Shown here piece by piece: positions 27,978 to 37,716 of a stretch of 64,000 bases of DNA (the first letter of the stretch is position 1; each line of letters begins with the position of its first letter). The position numbers and the translations under genes are program-made. The notes beneath the pieces are model-generated. The model made no database searches, was not told the DNA's origin, and saw nothing but the letters and a program-made list of their open reading frames with translations. Location of the stretch: NCBI GenBank assembly GCA_002389385.1, contig DGOK01000012.1:5551-69550 (forward strand), written 5' to 3'. This stretch comes from Rhodospirillaceae bacterium UBA4468 (GTDB lineage Bacteria > Pseudomonadota > Alphaproteobacteria > Rhodospirillales > Casp-alpha2).

Positions 27978-30971
27978 TTAATCTTTATCTTCGAGGGGGG
28001 CGTAAGGGTCACCCACGACATTTTCAAATATTTTACGAACGGCTATTTCTGTCTTCGTGAGGTGCTTAGTCAATGCATCGAAAGTCTCATGTCCCGTTAA
28101 CTTGGATAAGTCACGCTTGAGCTGGAGCGAAAATGTATCGACCGTTGCATCTGTTAATTCACCTTCGATTGTCAGCGCCAAAAACGTTTGTAGCTCGCGG
28201 TACAAGACCTTGGCATCAGACATAAGGTCGGCATCACTTGGAGACAAGGCACCAAGCGTGTGTGCGACATCAAAAATTGTGATCGTATTGGCGGATATGA
28301 TCTCTGGGTTTTTGGTGGCATTCGTCAGGACCAGGAATTGGGCTAAAAAATCAACATCGACCTGGCCGCCAGGTACTTGCTTGATCGACCAGATACAGTT
28401 CGTGCCGAATTGTTTTTCAATACGGCCACGCATGTGTGCGACAGCTTTCGCGGTCCCGGTCGTGTTGCGGTGACCGCAAAGGGTCTTGTGGATTGAAGAG
28501 GTAACCCGTTCTCCGAGACCGTTGACGTCAAAGACTGAACGCGCGCGCACCAGCGCCATATGCTCCCATGTCCAGGCCGTCTCGTCATAATAGCGCTGGA
28601 ACCCATCAATAGACGTTGAAAGAGGGCCCTTGTTGCCGCTTGGGCGCAGGCGCATATCGATCTCGTAAAGTGTCCCTTCTGCGGTCATCGACATGACGGC
28701 ATTGATAAGACGTTGTCCCAAGCGACCGTAATACTGAGAGGCAGGCAAGGGTCGCTCACCATCCGATTGAACGGTTTGCTCTTCGGCGTCATAGATGAAA
28801 ATTAAATCCAGATCGCTACTCGGTGTCAGTTCGCGTGAGCCGAGTTTCCCTAAAGCGAGGGCACAAAAAGCACCACCAGGTACGACGCCATGGCGTTTTT
28901 CAAATTCAGAAATGACGATAGGGAAAAGTGTTTGTACAACGGCTTCGGCGACGTCACTGAAATGCCGCGCTGCGTCCCCAGCTGAAACGACGCCTCGCAA
29001 AAGCTGCACGCCGATTTGAAACCGCCGATCATTATTCCAACGACGTGTCGCATCCAACACGTCTTCAAAAAACTGGGCATCGGTTAATGCCTCAGCACAA
29101 TCGTCTCGAAGTATTTCAATATCTGGAAGTGGCTCGTAAAAATCTGAATTCAGGACGCTGTCTAAAAGATACGGGCGCCTCGAAAGGTGTGCTGCCAGAC
29201 GCGGGGCTTCGCCCATGATTTCGGCAAGCAGGTTAAGAAGGTTTGGATAGGCTTGAAACATTGAAAATAATTGAATGCCAGCAGGTAAGCCTGAGACAAA
29301 ACTTTCAAACCTGAGAAACGTCGCGTCCGGGTTGGGTTGACGGCCAATGGCCGTAAGCAATGTCGGTGTGAGTTCAGTAAGTAGCTCGCGTGCACGGTTA
29401 GAGCGGGTGGCGCGCACATGTCCGTGATGCCACCCACGAATGGATTTGTCGATAATACGTGGATCACTAAAACCTAACTCAGATAGCGAGGCGATGGTCT
29501 CGGGATCGCTATCGACGCCCGTGAATGAAAGATTACCAGCGGCCCCAGAACTGGTCGCCAGTGATGGGGCGTCGTCAAATAGATCGCCATAATGATGGCT
29601 GACAGTTTCCAAGGTACGTAATAAATCTGCTCTGAAATGCGCGGCGTCCGGGATGCCAAAGAATTTTCCCAAGGCATCAATTTCTTCGTCCGACGTTGGC
29701 AGGGTTTGTGTTTGTTCATCCCGTTGCATCTGCAACCGATGCTCGAGCTTGCGGAGGAACTCGTAGGCCTCCTCAAGGGCTTCTGCCGACGTTGGGTCGA
29801 CTTGCTCAAGTGATACGAGGTTCTGAATGGCATCAAGTGTCCTGGGGGCACGGACTGATGGTTCACGTCCGCCCCAGATTAATTGCTGTGTTTGCGCAAA
29901 AAATTCTATCTCGCGGATACCGCCACGACCGATTTTGATGTTGTGACCATTTATTGCGACCTCGCCGCCGCCTTTATGCGTATGAATTTGTCGTTTGATG
30001 GAATGAATATCCTGGATCGCGGCAAAATCTAAATTTTTCCGCCACACGAAGGGTCTTAGATGATCGATGAAGTCATTTCCGGCATCCAAATCCCCAGCAA
30101 TCGGGCGCGCTTTAATCATCGCGGCGCGCTCCCAGTTCTGACCTAAGCTTTCATAATAAGTTTCAGCTGCGAGAACAGAAATGGCCAAAGGTGTTGAGCC
30201 TGGATCAGGGCGTAACCGTAAATCTACGCGGAAAACATATCCGTCTGCAGTTCGTTCATCCAGAATACGTGCCAAGGTGCGGGTCATTCGAATGGCATGT
30301 TGTTGCAATCCATCGCGATTGTCCGTTTCGATGGCATCTCCATCAAAAAGACAGATCAAATCAATGTCGCTCGAGTAATTCAACTCTCGGGCGCCAAGCT
30401 TGCCCATGCCAATAATGATGTAACCGGAAACACGTTCGGGGTTCTCGGTGTCTTTAAGAACAAAGGCCCCGCGGTCTGCGGCACGCCGAATAACGTAACT
30501 TGCCGCCGCACTCGCGGCCGCATCGGCAAAATCGGAAAGGGCTTCTGTGACCTCATAAAGCGACCAGTTTCCTGTAATGTCGCCAATTGCTGCAGTCAGC
30601 GCGATCCGACGCTTATGCACGCGAAGGACGCGCATCAAGCCGGCTTCATCCCAGGTTTGGCGCGTTGCATCTCGGGTTTCATCAATCACGGCTTTGGCGA
30701 GTGCACTGGTGCCTTCCAGGCACATTCGTCCAAGCCAAGATGGTTCGCGTAAAAGGCATTGGGTCAGAAAGGGACTGTTCCCAAATATAGCGTCCAGTAG
30801 GGCTTGTCCGTCTTGAGTGTGGGCAAAATCCATCGCGGTTTGGACAAATTGGGGCTCTGTTTCCGTAGTATTCTTACAAGCCATGAGAAAATCTTCGCGG
30901 CCGCGCAATGCTGACTCAAGATCAGCGGGATGAGGCAATTGGTCACGGAGGATTGGAAAGGCGTCATACAT
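27978..30971 (-). CDS. glnE: Bifunctional glutamine synthetase adenylyltransferase/adenylyl-removing enzyme
   Basis: Controls glutamine synthetase by adding or removing AMP in response to PII. 997 residues, normal length. Two nucleotidyltransferase domains are seen: GKLGARELNYSSDIDLI near 190-207, the N-terminal deadenylylase half, and GKLGSRELTPSSDLDLI near 720-737, the C-terminal adenylylase half. Each has the G-E-SxDxDL pattern. The linker and C-terminal helical domains are complete. No glnA or glnB is nearby. Confidence 0.95.
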   Translation of the reverse strand: MYDAFPILRDQLPHPADLESALRGREDFLMACKNTTETEPQFVQTAMDFAHTQDGQALLDAIFGNSPFLTQCLLREPSWLGRMCLEGTSALAKAVIDETRDATRQTWDEAGLMRVLRVHKRRIALTAAIGDITGNWSLYEVTEALSDFADAAASAAASYVIRRAADRGAFVLKDTENPERVSGYIIIGMGKLGARELNYSSDIDLICLFDGDAIETDNRDGLQQHAIRMTRTLARILDERTADGYVFRVDLRLRPDPGSTPLAISVLAAETYYESLGQNWERAAMIKARPIAGDLDAGNDFIDHLRPFVWRKNLDFAAIQDIHSIKRQIHTHKGGGEVAINGHNIKIGRGGIREIEFFAQTQQLIWGGREPSVRAPRTLDAIQNLVSLEQVDPTSAEALEEAYEFLRKLEHRLQMQRDEQTQTLPTSDEEIDALGKFFGIPDAAHFRADLLRTLETVSHHYGDLFDDAPSLATSSGAAGNLSFTGVDSDPETIASLSELGFSDPRIIDKSIRGWHHGHVRATRSNRARELLTELTPTLLTAIGRQPNPDATFLRFESFVSGLPAGIQLFSMFQAYPNLLNLLAEIMGEAPRLAAHLSRRPYLLDSVLNSDFYEPLPDIEILRDDCAEALTDAQFFEDVLDATRRWNNDRRFQIGVQLLRGVVSAGDAARHFSDVAEAVVQTLFPIVISEFEKRHGVVPGGAFCALALGKLGSRELTPSSDLDLIFIYDAEEQTVQSDGERPLPASQYYGRLGQRLINAVMSMTAEGTLYEIDMRLRPSGNKGPLSTSIDGFQRYYDETAWTWEHMALVRARSVFDVNGLGERVTSSIHKTLCGHRNTTGTAKAVAHMRGRIEKQFGTNCIWSIKQVPGGQVDVDFLAQFLVLTNATKNPEIISANTITIFDVAHTLGALSPSDADLMSDAKVLYRELQTFLALTIEGELTDATVDTFSLQLKRDLSKLTGHETFDALTKHLTKTEIAVRKIFENVVGDPYAPLEDKD

Positions 30972-31133
30972 ATGGAATTATGTCATATTGCTACGCATCG
31001 CAAAGACGTAAATCACGATACTTTGAGAACAAGTATCTAAACGATAGTTTACTCGTCATTAAGTGATCAATATGCATACTACACGATTGCGTCCGCTGTG
31101 CTTTATCTCAGCTGGCGGTATTAAGTTGATAAA

Positions 31134-34100
31134 GTGAGATTATCGTTGGTTAAACGCGCGTTTATTGGGTTTGTTAAGTTGTTGGGAGGCCTTGGGGCCG
31201 GCCTAGCGATTATTGCGCTGTTGATTGCGTGGCAACTCCAAAAAAGCCCGGTTTCACTGTCTTTCCTAACGCCCTATGTCGAGCAGGCACTGAATAGTGG
31301 TCACCGTAATTTTAAGCTCGCTATTGATGATACCACACTGACCTGGGCCGGATGGGACCGCACGATTGAACTTCGTGTGAAGAATGTTCGCGCAATTGGT
31401 GAAAACGGTGCAGCGCAGGCACTTATCCCTGAACTCTCTATGTCGCTTAGCGGACGTGCATTGTTGCGCGGAGACCTGGCGCCTAAGTTTATTGAGTTGT
31501 TAGGGCTGGAAATTCGTTTTCTTCGCCGTACCGATGGGGAACTCGGTGTCGAGGTTTTGTCTGAGAAAGGCGCTAAAGGGAGCGAGTTTACAACTGGATT
31601 GTTGAGCTGGCTTGTAAAGAAGCCTGAACCCGGGTCACCGATGAGCTTCTTGGAAACCGTCCGCATCAGTGGCGCGACGATGACGTATGAGGATCAGCTT
31701 GCGAACAAAGTATGGCAGGTGCCTGTTGGTTACTTGCGGCTAGACCGAGCAGCTCATGGATTGTTGGGCGAAGGCTCAGTGCTTATCGAAGTTGACGATC
31801 AAGTCGCCGATATCTCTCTTTATGGATCGTATCATACAAGTGGTAAGCGGCTCGATGTGTCCGCGTCTTTTATCGATATTACGCCGGCTTCATTCGCAGG
31901 AATAACGGATAAAGCAGAAGTGCTCCGTGCGTTCAATCTACCTTTGAGCGGGTCGCTTTTTATTGGCATTTCGATCGCTGACGGTATTGAAAGTGTCGGC
32001 TTTAAAGCGACGGGTGCACCTGGGGTTATTGATATACCGGGGCCTCTTAAACAGACATTGGTTGTTGATAAGCTTAATCTGAATGGCATTTATATTGGTG
32101 CGAGCGAACGCCTGACATTTGATGAAATTGATTTTGTTCTGGCTTCAGGCTCGACGCTGGCGGTGCCTGACCCCATCGCGCACACATTTCCACTGAAACG
32201 CGTAACGGGTTCAGCAAAGTTGGATATGCAAGCTGGAACAGCTGAAATAGAAAACCTTACGCTAGATTTAGATGGTCCAATATTTGGTGTTACAGCGAAT
32301 GCAGATGGCATCAATCAGGGTGGTGATATTTCGGTAACAGCTGAGGCAACCATTAAGGATGTGCCGTTTGATCAACTCACAACCTATTTGCCAGCAAGTA
32401 TGGGTGTTGACGCATATACTTGGGTAACGACGCATTTAGCCAAAGGACAGTTAACTGAAGCCTTGGCCAATGTTGAAGTGCGCATCAACAAAGATGGGAC
32501 GCATAACCTTGATAAGTTAGAGGGCACAATGTCTGCCGAAGGGGTTGAGGTCACTTACCTCGAGGGTATGCCGCCCGTAAATGACGTGAAGGGTCTTGTG
32601 ACGTTTGACGCAGATACCTTCAATATTGCTGTTGAGAGTGGGCAAAGTGATAAAATCAATTTAACTGACGCAGATATTAAAATTACCGGTCTTCGGAACG
32701 TTGATCAGTTTATTGATATTAATTTGCATATTGAATCGCCTGTTTCAGATGCGCTGGCACTTATTGATCGAGAGCCTTTCGGGTTCGCGAGCGCCATGAA
32801 GATTGACCCAAAAAGTACATTAGGCGACAGCAAAGTTGATCTGTCCTTGAAGTTTCTTTTAGCCAAGGACTTGGCCGTTGGTGATGTGGACGCCAAAGCA
32901 AAGGCATCTTTAACCAACGTGTCGATGGAAGAGGTTGTGCTGGGTCGTGGTATTCGTAATGGCGAACTTGCGCTCGAAGTAAATACAAACACCATAGCAG
33001 TTGATGGCAATGTGATGATGGGCGATGTGCCTGTTGCGTTGATCTGGAATGAGAATTTTTCTGACAGGGCACCTTTTCGTTCAATCTATCTTTTGGCGGC
33101 ACGAATTGATGATTTGAGTCAGGTACGTGATCTGGGTGTAGACCCGGGGCCAGTCGGCGATTTTGTATCAGGCGGCGTTGATGCCACGGTGCGTTATACG
33201 GTGTTTAATGATCGTAAAAGCCGGATTGATGTGAATGCTAATCTGGAACGTGCTGAACTCCGTGTGCCGTTTATGGAATGGCGAAAGGCTGCAGGCGATG
33301 CAGGCAGTGTTGATGCAACAATTCTGCTTGAAAATGGATTGGTCAAAAGTGTCCCCGAGTTCAATCTGTCAGCTAATGACTTACTCGTTCAGGGTGATGT
33401 TGCCTACAGCCCGGGTGGTCTCGGCATTGATCGGCTAAATTTAAAACAGGTTTTGATTGGCCGTTCTGACGTGACGGGCGCAGTCATATCTCGCCCCGAT
33501 GGTGGCTGGGAAATTGGCTTGCAGGGTAAAGAACTTGATTTCAGTCCCTTGTGGGAGCGATTGATACACGATCGGCCCGGGCAAGATGATGTGACGCTAC
33601 CTAATCTCACAATTGTCGTTGAACTGGATAAAATGTGGGTTGATAAGCAGAACTTCTTATCTGGGGTTTCCGGTACTTTCGTGCACAATAGCAGTATCTG
33701 GCGCACGGCTTTGCTCGACAGCAAAATCAATGGTGGGTCAGATCTCAGTATTAATATGGCCCCAGACGCGCAAGGTAATCGCATCTTGGCCGTGAAGGCG
33801 GATAACGCAGGCGACGCGCTACGCTTCTTTGACTTGTTTAATAACATGTACGGCGGTTTTCTTGAAATTAGCGGGCGCTACGATGATGCGGCAGCTGATC
33901 GCCCGCTTCGAGGCACTGTGCGCGTCACCAACTACAGGGTGCGCAACGCGCCAATGCTGACGCGTATTCTTTCCATCATGGCTTTGACGGGCATTCTTGA
34001 TGCGATGACCGGCGAGGGGCTTAGCTTTGCAGAACTGAATTTACCGTTCACGTATACTGAAGGCGAAGTGCAAATCAAAGACGTGAAAGCAGCGGGTGCA

Positions 34101-34436
34101 TCCATTGGATTCACAGCATCAGGGACGGTTTATACGCACGCAGATGTGCTCAACATCCAAGGGACAGTTATTCCTGCTTATGCTTTGAATTCTTTCTTGG
34201 GGCAGATTCCGTTACTTGGAAATATTCTGACCGGGAATGAAAAAGGTGGTGGTATTTTTGCCGCGAACTTCTCAGTGACGGGCCCGATAGAAGACCCCAA
34301 AACAACGGTCAATCCATTGTCTGCGCTCACCCCAGGGATTTTGCGTAATCTGTTCGATGCATTGAAAACGAATGGCACGACGCCGCTTGGAGATGATGTA
34401 GTCGGACAGCAGCCATTGCTGCCCGCGCAACCTTAA
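31134..34436 (+). CDS. YhdP-like AsmA-superfamily envelope protein (DUF3971)
   Basis: 1100 residues, start GTG at 31134. One N-terminal membrane helix (about 12-36), then a very long beta-rich periplasmic part with DUF3971/AsmA2-like features: repeating amphipathic strands (LDVSASFIDITPASFAG, ISVTAEATIKDVPFDQL) and a C-terminal block (PLRGTVRVTNYRVRNAPMLTRILSIMALTGILD, then GSIGPVTE-like strands). Proteins of this family bridge the inner and outer membranes and move phospholipids. Its stop shares a TTAA with the convergent tyrS stop, so there is no room for a terminator between them. Confidence 0.85.
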   Translation: MRLSLVKRAFIGFVKLLGGLGAGLAIIALLIAWQLQKSPVSLSFLTPYVEQALNSGHRNFKLAIDDTTLTWAGWDRTIELRVKNVRAIGENGAAQALIPELSMSLSGRALLRGDLAPKFIELLGLEIRFLRRTDGELGVEVLSEKGAKGSEFTTGLLSWLVKKPEPGSPMSFLETVRISGATMTYEDQLANKVWQVPVGYLRLDRAAHGLLGEGSVLIEVDDQVADISLYGSYHTSGKRLDVSASFIDITPASFAGITDKAEVLRAFNLPLSGSLFIGISIADGIESVGFKATGAPGVIDIPGPLKQTLVVDKLNLNGIYIGASERLTFDEIDFVLASGSTLAVPDPIAHTFPLKRVTGSAKLDMQAGTAEIENLTLDLDGPIFGVTANADGINQGGDISVTAEATIKDVPFDQLTTYLPASMGVDAYTWVTTHLAKGQLTEALANVEVRINKDGTHNLDKLEGTMSAEGVEVTYLEGMPPVNDVKGLVTFDADTFNIAVESGQSDKINLTDADIKITGLRNVDQFIDINLHIESPVSDALALIDREPFGFASAMKIDPKSTLGDSKVDLSLKFLLAKDLAVGDVDAKAKASLTNVSMEEVVLGRGIRNGELALEVNTNTIAVDGNVMMGDVPVALIWNENFSDRAPFRSIYLLAARIDDLSQVRDLGVDPGPVGDFVSGGVDATVRYTVFNDRKSRIDVNANLERAELRVPFMEWRKAAGDAGSVDATILLENGLVKSVPEFNLSANDLLVQGDVAYSPGGLGIDRLNLKQVLIGRSDVTGAVISRPDGGWEIGLQGKELDFSPLWERLIHDRPGQDDVTLPNLTIVVELDKMWVDKQNFLSGVSGTFVHNSSIWRTALLDSKINGGSDLSINMAPDAQGNRILAVKADNAGDALRFFDLFNNMYGGFLEISGRYDDAAADRPLRGTVRVTNYRVRNAPMLTRILSIMALTGILDAMTGEGLSFAELNLPFTYTEGEVQIKDVKAAGASIGFTASGTVYTHADVLNIQGTVIPAYALNSFLGQIPLLGNILTGNEKGGGIFAANFSVTGPIEDPKTTVNPLSALTPGILRNLFDALKTNGTTPLGDDVVGQQPLLPAQP

Positions 34437-35686
34437 ACGGGCTTAATAAGGGCGTGGCGTTTTTTGCCAGCTGAGAGCTTGATCACCCCATCACTATTAA
34501 TCTGTTCAGATGAAATGGTCGCTTTCTCATCGCTAACGGCTTGATCGTTGACCTTGGCGCCACCGCCACGAATGAGCCTACGTGCTTCGCCATTGGATAT
34601 GCTGAGGCCTGCCATTGTGAAGGCAGCCAAGACGCCGATGCCAGCGTCCAGCTCCGCGCGCGCAATGTCGATACTCGGCAAGTCTTCGCCCATGCCACCT
34701 TGCTCAAAGGTTGTCTCTGCTGTTGAACGTGCAAGCTCCGCCGCCTTGTCGCCGCGGCATAGCTGGGTGGCTTCATCGGCGAGTGTTTTCTTGGCGTCGT
34801 TGATCTCGGCACCTTCGAGTTTTTCAAGGCGCTCGATCTCTTCAATGGGCATTTCGGTGAACAGACGAAGGAAACGTCCAACATCTGCATCTTCGCAATT
34901 ACGCCAGTACTGCCAGTAGTCATAAGCGCTGAGCGCGTCTTCGTTGAGCCAGATGGCACCATCTACAGTTTTTCCCATCTTGGCACCTGAAGCCGTGGTT
35001 AGCAGTGGCGTCGTCAAACCGTATAGCTGCTTTTCAGCAACCCGGCGGCCAAGCTCAACACCATTGATGATGTTGCCCCATTGATCAGAGCCGCCCATTT
35101 GCAGGCTGACGCTGTGACGATTTGCCAGCTCAAGGAAGTCATAAGCTTGGAGGATCATGTAGTTGAATTCGAGGAACGTCAGCGGCTGTTCACGGTCCAA
35201 ACGAAGCTTCACACTATCAAAGCTAAGCATCCGATTGATGGTAAAATGACGTCCGTAATCTCGAAGGAATGACACGTAATTAAGGTTTTCGAGCCAGTCA
35301 GCATTATTGACCATTACGGCATCCGTAGGGCCATCACCAAATGTCAGAAACTTCTTAAATACAGATTTGATACCTGCCATGTTGGCTGCAATCGCGGCAT
35401 CATCCAAAAGTTTGCGCTGATCGTCTTTGCCAGATGGATCGCCGACTTTGGTTGTGCCACCGCCCATAAGGACGATTGGCTTGTGGCCCGTTTGCTGAAA
35501 AAGTCTCAGCAACATAATAGGTACTAATGAGCCGACATGAAGGCTTGGTGCTGTGCAATCAAAGCCAATATAGGCAGTCACGGGGCCGCCTGCGGCCTTT
35601 GCATCGAGTGCTTCAATGTCAGTGCATTGATGCAGGTACTGTCTTTCGACGAGTTTGCTGATAAAATCTGATTTGTACTGGCTCAT
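34433..35686 (-). CDS. tyrS: Tyrosyl-tRNA synthetase
   Basis: Class I synthetase charging tRNA(Tyr), 417 residues. Rossmann-fold catalytic domain with YIGFDCTAPSLHVGS (HIGH-type motif near 50), tyrosine-binding segment YMILQAYDFLEL, and GAKMGKTVDG (KMSKS-type motif) near 235. The C-terminal S4 RNA-binding domain (SNGEARRLIRGGGAKVND) is complete. The start is 2 nt from the GTG at the edge of the divergent anmK frame. Confidence 0.96.
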   Translation of the reverse strand: MSQYKSDFISKLVERQYLHQCTDIEALDAKAAGGPVTAYIGFDCTAPSLHVGSLVPIMLLRLFQQTGHKPIVLMGGGTTKVGDPSGKDDQRKLLDDAAIAANMAGIKSVFKKFLTFGDGPTDAVMVNNADWLENLNYVSFLRDYGRHFTINRMLSFDSVKLRLDREQPLTFLEFNYMILQAYDFLELANRHSVSLQMGGSDQWGNIINGVELGRRVAEKQLYGLTTPLLTTASGAKMGKTVDGAIWLNEDALSAYDYWQYWRNCEDADVGRFLRLFTEMPIEEIERLEKLEGAEINDAKKTLADEATQLCRGDKAAELARSTAETTFEQGGMGEDLPSIDIARAELDAGIGVLAAFTMAGLSISNGEARRLIRGGGAKVNDQAVSDEKATISSEQINSDGVIKLSAGKKRHALIKPV

Positions 35687-35730
35687 GAGTGGGTCTAGCT
35701 ATTTTTAATACGGGCGCGGATAATTACCAC

Positions 35731-36867
35731 ATGCAGGCACTAGCAGACAACGGCGTAGACAAAGATACACAATCTGAAGCGCGTGAGACTCTCACGGCGA
35801 TTGGATTGATGAGTGGCACATCGATGGATGGCATCGACATTGCCATCATTGAAAGTGATGGCACAAGTGTCTCTAAACGGGGTGCATTTGCGACCTATCC
35901 GTATGCTGCAAGCCTTCGACAGCGGCTTTTAGATATTATTGGTCACAAGCCTGATGGAAGCGATGAAATCGCGGCGATTGTACGTGACGTCACGGATGCG
36001 CATGCCGAGGCCGTTGAAGATTTCCTTGGGTGTGCTGGTATTGAGCGTGCGTCGGTTGATCTGATTGGGTTCCACGGCCAAACGGTTTTTCATGATCCAG
36101 ATAACGGCATCACATGTCAGTTAGGCGATGGGGCGCGGCTTAGTAAAAGCCTGGGCATTGATATTGTTTCTGATTTTCGTTCAGCCGACGTTGCCGCAGG
36201 CGGGCAGGGCGCGCCATTGGCCCCTTTATATCATGCTGCATTGGCGGCACCGATTGAGCCGCCGCTCGGTATTCTTAATTTGGGTGGGGTAGGAAACCTA
36301 ACGTGGATCAGCGCTGACGGCGGGATTATTGCGTTTGATACGGGCCCGGCCAATGCTTTGGTTGATGACTGGATGCTCCGCCATACAGGGGCGGCGATGG
36401 ATGAAGACGGCAAAGTAGCGCGCCAGGGCACTGTTAATGACGCTGCATTGGTTGCCTTGCTTGATAATTCATATTTTGCTGCTGCGTATCCGAAATCATT
36501 GGACCGAGATCATTTCGATGCATCCCCTGTAGAGGCTCTCTCGCTTGAAGATGGGGCTGCGACACTGATCGCGTTCTCTGCCGAAGCCGTTGGCTTGGCT
36601 CAGGCGATGCTACCATCACCGCCAACGCGTTGGGTGGTCACGGGGGGCGGCCGACATAATCCTGTGATGATGGCAGCGCTCAGGCGCATTCTTGATTGCC
36701 CTGTGGAACCTGTCGAAGCGTTTGGCTGGTCTGGGGATGCCATGGAGGCGCAAGCATTTGCATATCTTGCGGTGCGCTCAGTTTATGGATTGCCGCTCAG
36801 CCTGCCATCGACGACGGGTGTGTCCGAGCCAATGAGCGGTGGTGTGGTTCATCGGATCAAGCGATAG
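35731..36867 (+). CDS. anmK: Anhydro-N-acetylmuramic acid kinase
   Basis: Phosphorylates and opens anhydroMurNAc from recycled peptidoglycan to MurNAc-6-P. About 378 residues from the ATG at 35731; a GTG at 35689 is possible but would abut the divergent tyrS start. Marks: GLMSGTSMDGIDIA near residue 26, GFHGQTVFHDP, SDFRSADVAAGGQGAPL, NLGGVGNLT, FDTGPANALVDD, and VTGGGRHNP with the ATP-binding sugar-kinase/Hsp70/actin fold. Recycled-wall metabolism fits the amiC and PBP1A genes elsewhere in the window. Confidence 0.93.
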   Translation: MQALADNGVDKDTQSEARETLTAIGLMSGTSMDGIDIAIIESDGTSVSKRGAFATYPYAASLRQRLLDIIGHKPDGSDEIAAIVRDVTDAHAEAVEDFLGCAGIERASVDLIGFHGQTVFHDPDNGITCQLGDGARLSKSLGIDIVSDFRSADVAAGGQGAPLAPLYHAALAAPIEPPLGILNLGGVGNLTWISADGGIIAFDTGPANALVDDWMLRHTGAAMDEDGKVARQGTVNDAALVALLDNSYFAAAYPKSLDRDHFDASPVEALSLEDGAATLIAFSAEAVGLAQAMLPSPPTRWVVTGGGRHNPVMMAALRRILDCPVEPVEAFGWSGDAMEAQAFAYLAVRSVYGLPLSLPSTTGVSEPMSGGVVHRIKR

Positions 36868-36894
36868 GTCGTTTGCGGGTATATTGGGTGACGT

Positions 36895-36922
36895 CGTCAT
36901 CCCCACTTTCATGGGAATGACG
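36895..36922. repeat. 28-nt hairpin repeat, variant
   Basis: CGTCATCCC and GGGAATGACG form a 9-bp stem with one bulged A. It has the same length and the same CGTC/GACG ends as the units at 17591 and 61659 but a different loop. It lies between convergent genes 28 nt past the anmK stop, where it may also act as a weak terminator. Confidence 0.6.
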
Positions 36923-36936
36923 TTAGCCAAAAAATC

Positions 36937-37572
36937 TTAGAGATGTTCGTTTAAATAACGTTCGACATGTTTGTCCATGGCGTCGAGGTGATTGCGGAAG
37001 AAGTGATCGCAACCTTTCACAACGTTGTAGTCGATCGCGATATTCTTTTGCTTGCCGAGTTTGTCGGCAAGTTTTGCAACGCTGTCTTCTGGGATGATGT
37101 CATCGCTGTCACCATGAACCATTAAGCCGCTTGCAGGGCAGGGGGCTAGAAACGAGAAATCGTGAAGGCTGGCGGGCGTTGCAATCGAAATGAAGCCGTT
37201 GATCTCGGGACGGCGCATCATCAGCTGCATTGAAATCCAGGCACCAAACGAGAATCCGGCAATCCAACATCCGGTTGCGTTCGGGTTATGCCCCTGCATC
37301 CAGTCGAGTGCAGCAGCTGCATCGCTCAGCTCGCCGATACCGCTATCGAACTCGCCTTGTGAGCGTCCTACGCCACGGAAATTGAACCGAAGCGTCGAGA
37401 AGCCACGCTTGGTGAAATGATGATAAAGCGAATAAACAACTTTGTTGTTCATTGTACCGCCATGTTGCGGATGTGGGTGTAAAATTAGGGCTACCGGAGC
37501 GTCATCTGTCTTCGCGTGCTGGTAGCGACCCTCTAGGCGGCCTTCCGGTCCGTTAAAAATCACGTCAGGCAT
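36937..37572 (-). CDS. Alpha/beta hydrolase
   Basis: 211 residues from the ATG at 37572, which has GAGAGGT upstream; the frame extends to 37617 without support. Fold marks: HPHPQHGGTMNN (oxyanion region), RFNFRGVGRSQGEFD, nucleophile Ser in GFSFGAW near residue 106, Asp in VHGDSDDIIP and His in GCDHFFRN near 190. Resembles the small alpha/beta hydrolases annotated as dienelactone-hydrolase-like. Substrate unknown. Confidence 0.83.
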   Translation of the reverse strand: MPDVIFNGPEGRLEGRYQHAKTDDAPVALILHPHPQHGGTMNNKVVYSLYHHFTKRGFSTLRFNFRGVGRSQGEFDSGIGELSDAAAALDWMQGHNPNATGCWIAGFSFGAWISMQLMMRRPEINGFISIATPASLHDFSFLAPCPASGLMVHGDSDDIIPEDSVAKLADKLGKQKNIAIDYNVVKGCDHFFRNHLDAMDKHVERYLNEHL

Positions 37573-37671
37573 AGGGTGGGACCTCTCTTTAAAACATCGA
37601 TTAAAATTGTTGACCAAAGAAATCAGTTAATCTGCAAAAACATCACATAAACATGGACTTTTTAGCTTGAA

Positions 37672-37696
37672 ATACTTGACCGCTTTACTCGGATAT
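37672..37696 (+). promoter_or_regulatory. IscR type-1-like binding site
   Basis: A 25-nt imperfect dyad with half-sites ATACTTGACC and ACTCGGATAT around a GCTTT centre. Against the E. coli type-1 IscR consensus (ATASYYGACT, RWWWY, AGTCRRSTAT) I count 21 of 25 positions in agreement. It covers the -35 element and spacer of the promoter, so bound IscR would repress. The gene for IscR is the second of the operon, which fits autoregulation by cluster-loaded IscR. Confidence 0.75.
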
Positions 37697-37704
37697 CTTA
37701 TATA
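37676..37704 (+). promoter_or_regulatory. Promoter of the cysE-isc-suf operon
   Basis: TTGACC at 37676-37681 and TATATA at 37699-37704 with a 17-nt spacer. It is the best sigma-70-like promoter in the window and sits about 92 nt before the cysE start, giving a leader of roughly 80 nt. Confidence 0.72.
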
Positions 37705-37716
37705 ACCTAATAAGAA

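Noticed and set aside
34433..34436. Overlapping stops of the YhdP-like gene and tyrS
   Set aside because: A shared TTAA between convergent genes is common and needs no special explanation.
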